Of a DNA stretch of 64,000 nt, positions 45,203 to 53,596 are shown in pieces (the first letter of the stretch is position 1; every line of letters begins with the position of its first letter). The stretch comes from Novosphingobium sp. (GTDB lineage: Bacteria; Pseudomonadota; Alphaproteobacteria; Sphingomonadales; Sphingomonadaceae). Location: NCBI GenBank assembly GCA_017745295.1, contig JAGHZR010000004.1, positions 297,959 through 361,958 on the forward strand, in the 5' to 3' direction. The position numbers were made by a program, and so were the translations under genes. A model generated the notes under the pieces. That model did not search any database, was not told where the DNA came from, and saw nothing but the letters and a program-made list of their open reading frames with translations.

Positions 45203-46222
45203 TTGCCAGCGATGATCGGCGGGATAGCCCAAATCGATGTCGCGGAGATCGGAGACGCCGCTGGCCTGGCTGCGTTGACGCGCGAATGCCGTCCGGTCGT
45301 GGTGCGGGGCGTCGGTGATGACTGGCCGCTCTACGTGGCGGCGCAAGCGGGCGCCGATGAGGCGCTTGCCTATCTCTCCGAACGGGATGCCGGGCTGACG
45401 GCGGAGTATTTTTCGGCGCCGATCGCGCTGGATGGCCGGTATCACTATGGAGAGGAGCCGGGGAGCTTCAATTTCTCGCGCAAGGTGATGGAAGTCAGGG
45501 AGGCGCTGGAGCGCATTCGTCACAATGCGTCCGTCCCGGTGGAAACCGGTTATGTGGGCTCACTTCCAGCCGATTCCTACTTTCCCGCTTTTGCCGCGCA
45601 GAATCCGTGCGCGTTGCTGGCCGACGGGGTCCGGCCACGCCTGTGGCTCGGCAACCGGTCGACGACGGCCTGCCACTACGATTCCTACGACAATCTGGCG
45701 TGCGTGGTTGCCGGCCGGCGGCGCTTCACGCTCTATCCGCCCGAAGCGATCGGTGACCTCTATGTCGGACCGATCGATCACACTCTATCCGGTCAGCCGG
45801 TTTCGATGGCGGCGGGGTTGGATGACGTGGATGGCCGATATCCGCGCTTTGCCGAAGCGCGAGCCAAGGCCTGTGTCGTCGAACTTGGGCCAGGCGAAGC
45901 GCTCTATCTGCCCAAGTTGTGGTGGCATCAGGTGGAAGCGCTCGATCCGGTCAACATCCTCGTGAACTACTGGTGGGACGGGTTTTCCGCGGGACCGGAC
46001 TCGCCTTATGCGGCGCTGCTGCTGGCCATGATCGCCATAGCCGAACGTCCTGCTCCCGAGCGTGCCGCATGGCGTGCCTATTTCGATCACTATGCTTTTC
46101 GGCCGGATGGACACCCCTTGGCGCACTTGCCGGAAACGCAGTATGGCGTTCTCGGACCGCTGGCGGAGGGCCATTACGGCCGCATCAGGACCTTGGTGAT
46201 GCGTATGCTTCGGGGTGCGTGA
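45203..46222 (+). CDS. Cupin-8/JmjC-like Fe(II) oxygenase
   Basis: A 339-aa protein with the Fe(II)-binding facial triad H158-x-D160 (ACHYDSYDN) and the distal H242 (LPKLWWHQVEAL) of Cupin-8/JmjC 2-oxoglutarate hydroxylases. Family members hydroxylate amino-acid side chains of proteins or RNA-related targets; the target here is unknown. The start is TTG at 45203 or ATG at 45212. It sits directly after the SapC-like gene and across from the halogenase-like gene, a grouping seen in other receptor loci. Confidence 0.82.
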   Translation: MPAMIGGIAQIDVAEIGDAAGLAALTRECRPVVVRGVGDDWPLYVAAQAGADEALAYLSERDAGLTAEYFSAPIALDGRYHYGEEPGSFNFSRKVMEVREALERIRHNASVPVETGYVGSLPADSYFPAFAAQNPCALLADGVRPRLWLGNRSTTACHYDSYDNLACVVAGRRRFTLYPPEAIGDLYVGPIDHTLSGQPVSMAAGLDDVDGRYPRFAEARAKACVVELGPGEALYLPKLWWHQVEALDPVNILVNYWWDGFSAGPDSPYAALLLAMIAIAERPAPERAAWRAYFDHYAFRPDGHPLAHLPETQYGVLGPLAEGHYGRIRTLVMRMLRGA

Positions 46223-46264
46223 GGCGCTCGTCGGGATGTGATAACAACTGGAGAGAGGGTAGAT

Positions 46265-47329
46265 ATGGGGCAGTTGAAGAATATTGCCGTATATTTGAGT
46301 GCCGCTGCATCGTTTATCGCAGCGCCGGCGCAGGCTCAGGTAGCGACCGAAGGACCGGCAGCGGTCGTCGGTGCAAAATCGATCAGGATCGAGCGCATCA
46401 AGGTCCATGCACCAACTATCGAGGGCAATCTGGAAGGCGAGACCGCCGACCGCGACGTGTTGGTCGTGCTGCCTCCCAGCTATGGGACGGAGCGTAACCG
46501 GCGCTATCCGGTGGTCTATGCGCTCCATGGCTACTCGATCGGTGCCGAGCAATGGGCCAGGGAAATTCATCTGACCGTTACCGCGCAGAACGCTTTCGCC
46601 AACGGCGCACGCGAGATGATCCTGGTACTGCCCGATTCAAAAACGATCCATAACGGGTCCATGTATTCCAGTTCGGTCACGACCGGGGATTTCGAGACAT
46701 TCATATCCAGGGATCTGATCGCATACATCGACAGCCGATATCGAACGATAGCGAAGCGAGAAAGTCGCGGGCTGTCCGGTCATAGCATGGGCGGCTACGG
46801 CACCAGCCGCATCGGCATGAAGCATTCCGATATGTTCGGCGCGCTTTACATGATGAGCCCGTGCTGCCTCTCGGCGAGGGATGCGGGACCTATGGATCCG
46901 TCGGCGCTGAAGCAACTTGATGCGGTGAGGACGCCTGGTGATTCTGCGGGACTGCCTTTCCTGCTTCGTGCGCAATTGGCGATAGCGGCGGCATGGTCGC
47001 CCAATCCGGATAAACCGCCTCTGTACCTGGACCTGCCCGTCAAGGATGGGACGGTTCGCAACGATGTGCTTGCTAAATGGGCAGCCAATGCGCCGCTGTC
47101 CTTCGTCGATCAGTATATCGGCAATCTCAAGCATTATCGCGCGATCGCCATCGATGTCGGTGACAAGGATGGGCTGAAGGACGATGCGCGGACACTGCAC
47201 GAGACACTGGATCGCAATGGCATCGCCAACCGCTTCGAGATCTATGACGGGGACCATACCAATCGCGTAGCGTGGCGTTTCCAGGATCAACTGATGCCGT
47301 TTTTCTCGCAAAATCTCGTTTTCCAATAA
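46265..47329 (+). CDS. Secreted esterase, CE1/feruloyl-esterase-like
   Basis: A 354-aa alpha/beta-hydrolase with a signal peptide (about 1-25, PAQAQ). The nucleophile is S174 in LSGHSMGGYG, and YPVVYALHGY (81-90) and a C-terminal DGDHTNRVAW His complete the triad. This is the putative esterase (esterase D) family that contains feruloyl and acetyl esterases. In this locus, removal of ferulate or acetate from xylan is likely. The ATG at 46265 follows GAGAGGG. It ends the first plus-strand unit; operator C follows 30 bp later. Confidence 0.85.
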   Translation: MGQLKNIAVYLSAAASFIAAPAQAQVATEGPAAVVGAKSIRIERIKVHAPTIEGNLEGETADRDVLVVLPPSYGTERNRRYPVVYALHGYSIGAEQWAREIHLTVTAQNAFANGAREMILVLPDSKTIHNGSMYSSSVTTGDFETFISRDLIAYIDSRYRTIAKRESRGLSGHSMGGYGTSRIGMKHSDMFGALYMMSPCCLSARDAGPMDPSALKQLDAVRTPGDSAGLPFLLRAQLAIAAAWSPNPDKPPLYLDLPVKDGTVRNDVLAKWAANAPLSFVDQYIGNLKHYRAIAIDVGDKDGLKDDARTLHETLDRNGIANRFEIYDGDHTNRVAWRFQDQLMPFFSQNLVFQ

Positions 47330-47359
47330 CAAGGCACCGGAAAAGGCAGGCGAAGCGCT

Positions 47360-47373
47360 GGTTAACGTTAACA
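47360..47373. promoter_or_regulatory. LacI-type operator C
   Basis: GGTTAACGTTAACA has a perfect 12-bp core GTTAAC/GTTAAC. It lies between the esterase stop and the CE20-like start (87 bp upstream), so the CE20-GH51 pair probably has its own regulated promoter. Confidence 0.65.
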
Positions 47374-47458
47374 AAAACCGTTGCCAGCTCTTCGAACATC
47401 ATTAGGCTGAAACGAAATCGGATCCGCTAACCGGACCGATTCCAGGGGAGGGCAGGGC

Positions 47459-49420
47459 GTGATCCGGCAAGGTAATCGTATTCATTGGCTCATGGCGTTG
47501 CCTTATTGCGTCGCTGCCGCGTCTCCGGCCTGGGCCGCGCCGCGGCTCGATCCGATGTTTGGCGATCATGCCGTCATCCAGCGGGAAACTCCGGTAACCA
47601 TAACCGGGCGCGCTGCTCCGCGGGAAAACGTCACGGTTCTGCTCGGATCGACGAGCAAGGACGTGCTGGCCGACAAGGACGGCAGGTTCACGGCAAAGTT
47701 CGACCCGGTGACGGAGGCGGGCGCAATACGCCTGGAAGCGCAAGCGGCGTCCGGCAGGGTGGTGGTGCAGGACGTGGCGATCGGCGACGTGTTCCTGTGC
47801 TCGGGCCAATCCAACATGGAACTGGAAGTCCGCAATGCCCAGGACGCCCTCGGGCAAATCCGGAGTTCGGCCGACGATCAGCTTCGGCTGCTGCTGGTTC
47901 CCCGGGCGGTGGCGGACGAGCCCCTGCGCGATTTTCGCGATGCCCCCAATTGGAAAGTGGCAGGGCCGGACAGCGTCGGCGATTTTTCGGCGGCCTGCTT
48001 CTACATGGCGCGAGAACTGCGGAAAGGAACGAAGGTGCCGATCGGCGCGATCGCCAGCAGTTGGGGCGGTTCGCGCATCAGTCCGTGGATGGGCGCCCGG
48101 GCGCAGGCGGAGGTCGGACAACAGGCGGCCGCTGCCTTGGTAGCGCTGCACGGCCGAGATCCTTTCGCCGCGGAAAAGGCCGCCAGCGCGCAATGGGAAA
48201 AGTGGTGGCGCGGGCAGACGGGCGACAAGCCGGGTAGCGAACCATGGCAGGCCGACAGCGCCTTGACTTGGGTAGATGTGCCGCGCATCGGCCCATGGGA
48301 GGAATGGGGCGTACCTTCGCTGGCGGATTACAACGGCATGGTCTGGTATCGCCGGGAGTTCGAGTTGACGGCGGCGCAAGCCAAGGCGCCGGGCGAGTTG
48401 TCGCTCGGACTGCTCGACGATGTCGGGCGCGTATGGATCAATGGCAAACCCGTGGGCATGAGCGCGCGCGCCTGGCAGCCGAGCAGTTTCGACGTGCCCC
48501 CCGGCGTGCTCAGGGCCGGACGCAATGTCATGATCGTCAATGTCCAGGACAATTACGGCAACGGCGGCCTTTCGGGACCGGCCGAAGTCCTGAAATTGTC
48601 GCTGCGCGACGGCAGCGAAGTGCCGCTTGGTGCGCAGTGGCGCTATTCGGTGCCGCAGCGCTCGCCTGAAGGTGCGCCGCGCGTGCCCTGGGGCGATGTC
48701 ACCGGAACCGGTACACTCTACAACGGCATGATCGCGCCGCTCGGAGCTATCGGGCTGAAGGGCGTGGCCTGGTATCAGGGTGAGTCCGATGTCGACCTGC
48801 CCGGCTATGCCGAGCGCATGAAGGCGATGATGGCCGATTGGCGGCGTCAGTTCGGATTGCCGGACCTGGCCTTTGTTGCGGTGCAACTCGCGGCCTATGG
48901 CGCGCCGGTCACCTTGCCGGCGGAAAGCGGCTGGGCGACGATGCGGCAGATCCAGTATCGGGCGATGGCACAGGACGATCACGGCGGCCTGGCGACAGCA
49001 ATCGATATCGGCGATCCTTTCGACATCCATCCGGGTGAAAAGCAGGAAGTCGGGCGCCGACTAGCCCGGGCAATGCGCGCGGCGGCCTATGGCGAACGGC
49101 ACTCGCGTACCGGTCCCCAGGCGGTGCAGGCCGTTGCCGGTAGCGACGGCGGGGTCGTCGTAGAATTTACCGGACTGACAGGTGGCCTTCACACGCGCAG
49201 TTCCGCGCAGGCGATCGGTTTCGAACTCTGCGGCGAAGCACTGGGCACTTGCCGCTTCGTGCCTGGCAGAGTGGACGGCACCCGCGTCCTGTTGGCCGGA
49301 GATGGCGCCGCCGCGACGCGGGTGCGGTATGCCTGGGCGGGATCGCCCGTCATCAATCTCTATGACGATGCGGCCCTGCCGATCGGCTCCTTCGAATTGC
49401 CGGTCGTCAAGACGCGCTGA
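47459..49420 (+). CDS. Acetylesterase, CE20/SIAE-like SGNH hydrolase
   Basis: A 653-aa secreted protein with a signal peptide (about 1-27). The catalytic Ser is S115 in LCSGQSNME, and the distal Asp-His is in PFDIHPGEKQEVG. A jelly-roll of about 190 residues is inserted between the two halves of the SGNH fold (ADYNGMVWYRREFEL..GRVWINGKPVG), the plan of the CE20 acetylesterases known from xyloglucan loci. It removes acetyl groups from xylan or related chains; the label sialate O-acetylesterase alone would mislead here. The GTG at 47459 follows GGGGAGGGCAGGG. Confidence 0.82.
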   Translation: MIRQGNRIHWLMALPYCVAAASPAWAAPRLDPMFGDHAVIQRETPVTITGRAAPRENVTVLLGSTSKDVLADKDGRFTAKFDPVTEAGAIRLEAQAASGRVVVQDVAIGDVFLCSGQSNMELEVRNAQDALGQIRSSADDQLRLLLVPRAVADEPLRDFRDAPNWKVAGPDSVGDFSAACFYMARELRKGTKVPIGAIASSWGGSRISPWMGARAQAEVGQQAAAALVALHGRDPFAAEKAASAQWEKWWRGQTGDKPGSEPWQADSALTWVDVPRIGPWEEWGVPSLADYNGMVWYRREFELTAAQAKAPGELSLGLLDDVGRVWINGKPVGMSARAWQPSSFDVPPGVLRAGRNVMIVNVQDNYGNGGLSGPAEVLKLSLRDGSEVPLGAQWRYSVPQRSPEGAPRVPWGDVTGTGTLYNGMIAPLGAIGLKGVAWYQGESDVDLPGYAERMKAMMADWRRQFGLPDLAFVAVQLAAYGAPVTLPAESGWATMRQIQYRAMAQDDHGGLATAIDIGDPFDIHPGEKQEVGRRLARAMRAAAYGERHSRTGPQAVQAVAGSDGGVVVEFTGLTGGLHTRSSAQAIGFELCGEALGTCRFVPGRVDGTRVLLAGDGAAATRVRYAWAGSPVINLYDDAALPIGSFELPVVKTR

Positions 49421-49541
49421 CAACCAAGGCCGCGCAAACAAGCGGCCGGATAGCCAATCGGCGAGACACTTCATTGCAGAACGAACAAGACATGCGGCGG
49501 CGTGGTGTCGCCGCATGCTTGCAACAGGAGAGGACTGAACG

Positions 49542-51659
49542 ATGGGAAAAGCGCACTTCTTGCGCCGGGCCGGCTTGGTCGCGCTGGCGTTGGCGAGTTT
49601 CGGGGCGGATATCGGCGCGGTGCAGGCACAGGCGATCCGCGCGACGATCGACACGGGCCGGGTGAGCGCACCGGTAACCGCTTATGAATATGGCATGTTC
49701 ATCGAGCCGATCGCCGGTCTTGTCAACCAGACGCTCTGGGCGGAAATGCTCGACGACCGCAAATTCTATTATCCGGTGCGGGTCGAGGGGAAAGACGAGA
49801 AAGTCCCGGATACGGTGGAAGGACGTCCGGCGCCGGCGTTCCGCAAGTGGCGACCCGTCGGCGGCGAAGACGCTGTCGTCATGGATCAAGTGGAACCTTT
49901 CGTGGGCAAACAGAGCGCCGCCGTCACACTTGCCGGGACCACGCCGCGCGGGTTGATCCAAGGCGGCATGAGCCTGGTAGCGAGCAAGACCTACGTCGGC
50001 CGCATTCAGGTGAGCGGGGATGCCGGCGCCAGAGTGGAGGTTGCGCTGATTTGGGGACCGGGGCCGCGCGACCGGCAGGTCATGACCTTGCCCACGCTGG
50101 GCGCTGGCTGGACGGAAGTGCCGTTTCGCTTCACGGCCGGCAAGGCATCGTCCGATGCCCGGCTGCAAATCACCGGCACGGGTAGCGGCGGCTTCCGCGT
50201 CGGCGCTGTATCGCTGATGCCTGCCGACAACATCAACGGTTGGCGCGCCGATACGACTGCGATCGCGCGGTCCCTGAACTCAGGCATGTGGCGACTCCCC
50301 GGGGGCAACTTCCTGTCCAACTGGGACTGGCATCAGGCTTTGGGCCCGCGCGACAAGCGCGTGCCGATGTTCGACCATGCCTGGAGCGCCATGCAGACCA
50401 ACGATATCGGCATGGATGAGTGGATGGAATTGACGCACATCCTGGGGGTAGAGCCTTACGTTACGGTCAATGCCGGCCTGGGCGACGCCAATTCGGCGGC
50501 CGAGGAAGTCGAGTATCTGAACGGTGCGGCGACCAGCGAATGGGGCGCGAAGCGTGCGGCCAACGGGCATCCCGCGCCTTACGCCGTCAAGTGGTGGAAC
50601 ATCGGCAACGAGCCGTATGGCTGGTGGCAGATCGGCAAGACCAGCCTCGATTACTACCTGATGAAGCATCGGGATTTTGCCGAGGCGATGCGGGCGAAGG
50701 AGCCGGACATAACCCTGATCGCCTCCGGAGCGATGCCGGACCAGTTGCATCCGCGCGACGTGAAAGAAAATCCGTCGCTGGAAAGCATTCAGCGAAAATT
50801 CGGGACCGAGGAAGACTGGACCGGCGGTTTCTTCGCCAAGGCCATGGGCACTTTCGACGGGATTACCGAACATTGGTACGACCGGGGCGAGGAGCGCCCC
50901 GACGCGCCTGCCGACGAGGAGCTGATCGAATTCGTGCGCTCACCCTCGAACCATGTCCGCATGAAGGCCGAACAGTGGAACATCTATCGTCAGCGCTATC
51001 CCGAGATTGCGAAAGCCAACGGGGGGAAGGGCATTTTCCTGTCGATGGACGAATATGCCTACATGGCCAAGGACGGCGCCACGCTGAAGTCGGCGCTCGC
51101 CTACGCGATGGTGATACAGGAAATGCTGCGGCATACCGACTTCCTGCGGATGGCGGCCTTCACCTCGGGCGCATCCACCATGGATATCACGCCGACGGGT
51201 GCGACGATGAACACGACGGGCCTCGTCTTCAAGCTCTACGGAGAGCACTTCGGCGCGGGCACGGTGCCGGTCGCGCTGAACGGCAATGTGGCTCAACCCG
51301 ATCCCAGGCACGTCGTGGGGTCTGCCCATCCGCAGGTGAAGGCGGGAAGTGCGACCTGGCCGCTCGACATGATCGCGGCGTTGAGCCCCGACGGCAAGGC
51401 ACTGCGCATCGGCATCGTCAATGCGACGTTCAAGCCGCAGAGCGTGGCGATCGACTTGCCCGGAAAGCGCACGCGCGGACCGGGCAAGGTCTGGCGCCTC
51501 ACCGCGAGCTCGTTGAACGCGGCCAACAAGGTGGGCGCCAAGCCGGGTGTCGTCCTTACCGAAGGCAAGGCTCCGGCGATGAACGGAAGCCTGAGCGTGC
51601 CACCGCTTTCGACGTCAGTCTTCGAATATTCGTTGGACGGCGGCGGCGCCCCGCGCTGA
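49542..51659 (+). CDS. GH51 alpha-L-arabinofuranosidase, long form
   Basis: A 705-aa secreted enzyme with a signal peptide (about 1-30, VQAQ). An N-terminal carbohydrate-binding jelly-roll spans about 50-230. The barrel has the acid/base E357 in NIGNEPYGWW and the nucleophile E504 in LSMDEYAYM, then a C-terminal beta domain. The layout differs from the 522-aa GH51 on the other strand, so the two are not duplicates. GGAGAGGA lies before the ATG at 49542. It is probably co-transcribed with the CE20-like gene. Confidence 0.9.
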   Translation: MGKAHFLRRAGLVALALASFGADIGAVQAQAIRATIDTGRVSAPVTAYEYGMFIEPIAGLVNQTLWAEMLDDRKFYYPVRVEGKDEKVPDTVEGRPAPAFRKWRPVGGEDAVVMDQVEPFVGKQSAAVTLAGTTPRGLIQGGMSLVASKTYVGRIQVSGDAGARVEVALIWGPGPRDRQVMTLPTLGAGWTEVPFRFTAGKASSDARLQITGTGSGGFRVGAVSLMPADNINGWRADTTAIARSLNSGMWRLPGGNFLSNWDWHQALGPRDKRVPMFDHAWSAMQTNDIGMDEWMELTHILGVEPYVTVNAGLGDANSAAEEVEYLNGAATSEWGAKRAANGHPAPYAVKWWNIGNEPYGWWQIGKTSLDYYLMKHRDFAEAMRAKEPDITLIASGAMPDQLHPRDVKENPSLESIQRKFGTEEDWTGGFFAKAMGTFDGITEHWYDRGEERPDAPADEELIEFVRSPSNHVRMKAEQWNIYRQRYPEIAKANGGKGIFLSMDEYAYMAKDGATLKSALAYAMVIQEMLRHTDFLRMAAFTSGASTMDITPTGATMNTTGLVFKLYGEHFGAGTVPVALNGNVAQPDPRHVVGSAHPQVKAGSATWPLDMIAALSPDGKALRIGIVNATFKPQSVAIDLPGKRTRGPGKVWRLTASSLNAANKVGAKPGVVLTEGKAPAMNGSLSVPPLSTSVFEYSLDGGGAPR

Positions 51660-51673
51660 GGTGAAAGGGGGAG

Positions 51674-51694
51674 GGCGCGCCGGACCGGCGCGCC
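51674..51694. terminator. GC-rich hairpin between convergent genes
   Basis: GGCGCGCCGG (51674-51683) pairs perfectly with CCGGCGCGCC (51685-51694). It lies between the converging GH51 (ends 51659) and GH27 (ends 51698). The T tract is short on both strands, so it may act as a bidirectional terminator only in part. Confidence 0.5.
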
Positions 51695-51697
51695 TTC

Positions 51698-53596
51698 TCA
51701 CCGGCGCAGCGCAGCGTCGCCCCAGGTTACCGGCACCGCATTGCCTCTGGCGCCATCGGCGCGAGCGACCAGTTCAAGAACGGCTATCCCCTTCACATCG
51801 GCTTCGAGCGGTTGGGCCGCCGCACCGCGTCGCAGCGGAGCGGAGCTGGCGAGCGGCTTGCCGTCTCCGTAGAGGTAGAAGCGGACGGTCTGTTCGCCGT
51901 CCAGTGAGCTGTCGTCCACGCCGACTTGGGCACTGAAGCGGGCGAACCCGGCATTGCGCACTTCGAGCCGGCTGTTGGCGAGAATTCCGATCCCCGCCGC
52001 GTAAGTGCGTCCGGCTACGGTCAGGGCCTGGTTATAGGGCGTCGCGTCCGCCATCGCGCCGCCCCAACCGGCGTACATCGGCCGCTCGCCGATGCCGCGC
52101 GTGCCGCGCCAGCCCGGAATCGAACGATAGATGGTGGGATCGGGCTCGGGCTGGACGACACCGTCCGCCGCCGGGTTCACGGCGCCGGGCTGTTCCGAGA
52201 GGTAGAGGCCGTCCGCCAGCATGCGCGTTCCGCTGGCGCGGAACACCACCGTTTCGCGCGGCGCGATGTGGAACTTGGTCTCCTTGGTGAAGTCGCTCTT
52301 TGCGCCCGTCCAGAGGTTCGACAGGGCGACGGCGCGATCGGCGCGGAATTTCAGATGATCGGCCGTCAGTACCGCGTCGACAGGAGCGAGGCCGCGGTTG
52401 AACAGGGCGACGGCCTTGTCTCCGTTGGCCAGTGTCTTGACCAGGATCTGAAGCCCGTCGCTGTCGAAGGCGAGAGTCGCCTGGTTTCCGGCCGGATCCT
52501 GATTGACCGCGATAAGTGCGGCATTGCCGAAAATGTCGAGCAGGGGCTGGGGCGTCGTGCGCAAGTCGGCACCGATCAGCAGCGGCGCATTCATCATCGC
52601 CCAGAGCGCGAAATGGGAACGCGCCTCGGTCAGATGGTTCGCATCGAAATCGCCCTTGCCGATGAAGAGCATGTCGGGATCGTTCCAACTCCCCGGATGG
52701 GCGTAGAACGCGCGGCGCACGGCGCTGTCGTAATTGGTGAGCATCCGCCCCCAGTCGGGCGAAATATCGTCGCTGGTGCGCGAGATGCTGCCGACGTCCT
52801 TGCCCCAGGAGCGGACATTGGCGCTGCCCCAGATGCAAAGCGAGAGCATGTAGTCGCCATCGGGATTGTATCTGGCGAGCGAGCGGTTGATGTCGGCGAA
52901 GAGCGCCTTGACCGCCGGGATGTTCGACCGCGTCACGCTGTGCTGGTCGATCAGCGGGGAAAGGGCACGATACTGGCCGCTGCGCACGCGCTCGGCGTCG
53001 GCGGTGAAGGCGCGGATGCCGCAGCCATCGACCTTGATCGCATCGAAGCCCCAGTCCGCGAAGAAGAGGCGGATGTCCTGGTCGCTATGGCCGTAGAGGC
53101 CGACCTCCCGTTCGGCCATCGTGCCTTCCGGAAGCTGCGCGGGACCGTCGGAATAGGCCTGCGAGCAACTGTTGCGGCCGAGGTCGGAATAGATGCCGGC
53201 CTTGAAACCCATCGCGTGCAGCTTGTCGGTCAAGGGGCGGAAGGACGGATCGCCGCGCTTCATCCGGGCCGAGGGAAACTTGTCCGCGCGAATGATGAGC
53301 TTCCCGTCGCCGGTGCGGCGCTTGAGCCACCAGCCGTCATCGATGTTGATGAAACGATAGCCCTTCTTCGCAAGGCCGGTGTCGAGAATGCGCTGGGCCG
53401 AGCCGAGCAGCTTTTCCTCGTCGATCTCGGTGAAGAAGGCGTTCCAGCTGTTCCAGCCCATCGGCGGAAGCTGCGCGCTGCCGACTTGATAGGCGCTCCA
53501 CGCGCCGGTGGGCGCGAGCGGATCGATGGTCTGGGCGGAGAGGCCGGTGCCGGCGCAGAGGACGGCAAGGGGCAAGAGCGCGCGGCGCAAGGTCAT
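51698..53596 (-). CDS. GH27 alpha-galactosidase-type enzyme with NPCBM-like C-terminus
   Basis: A 632-aa secreted enzyme with a signal peptide (about 1-21). The GH27 barrel starts PPMGWNSWNAF, has the nucleophile D190 in FDAIKVDGCG and the acid/base D277 in RTSDDI, plus HPGSWNDPDMLF. A C-terminal NPCBM-type domain (YAAGIGILANSRLEVRNAG) follows an all-beta domain. The family cuts alpha-D-galactose, or beta-L-arabinopyranose in some members, from side chains. The ATG at 53596 overlaps the GH95 stop as ATGA, and it is the last of four overlapped enzyme genes. Confidence 0.9.
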   Translation of the reverse strand: MTLRRALLPLAVLCAGTGLSAQTIDPLAPTGAWSAYQVGSAQLPPMGWNSWNAFFTEIDEEKLLGSAQRILDTGLAKKGYRFINIDDGWWLKRRTGDGKLIIRADKFPSARMKRGDPSFRPLTDKLHAMGFKAGIYSDLGRNSCSQAYSDGPAQLPEGTMAEREVGLYGHSDQDIRLFFADWGFDAIKVDGCGIRAFTADAERVRSGQYRALSPLIDQHSVTRSNIPAVKALFADINRSLARYNPDGDYMLSLCIWGSANVRSWGKDVGSISRTSDDISPDWGRMLTNYDSAVRRAFYAHPGSWNDPDMLFIGKGDFDANHLTEARSHFALWAMMNAPLLIGADLRTTPQPLLDIFGNAALIAVNQDPAGNQATLAFDSDGLQILVKTLANGDKAVALFNRGLAPVDAVLTADHLKFRADRAVALSNLWTGAKSDFTKETKFHIAPRETVVFRASGTRMLADGLYLSEQPGAVNPAADGVVQPEPDPTIYRSIPGWRGTRGIGERPMYAGWGGAMADATPYNQALTVAGRTYAAGIGILANSRLEVRNAGFARFSAQVGVDDSSLDGEQTVRFYLYGDGKPLASSAPLRRGAAAQPLEADVKGIAVLELVARADGARGNAVPVTWGDAALRR

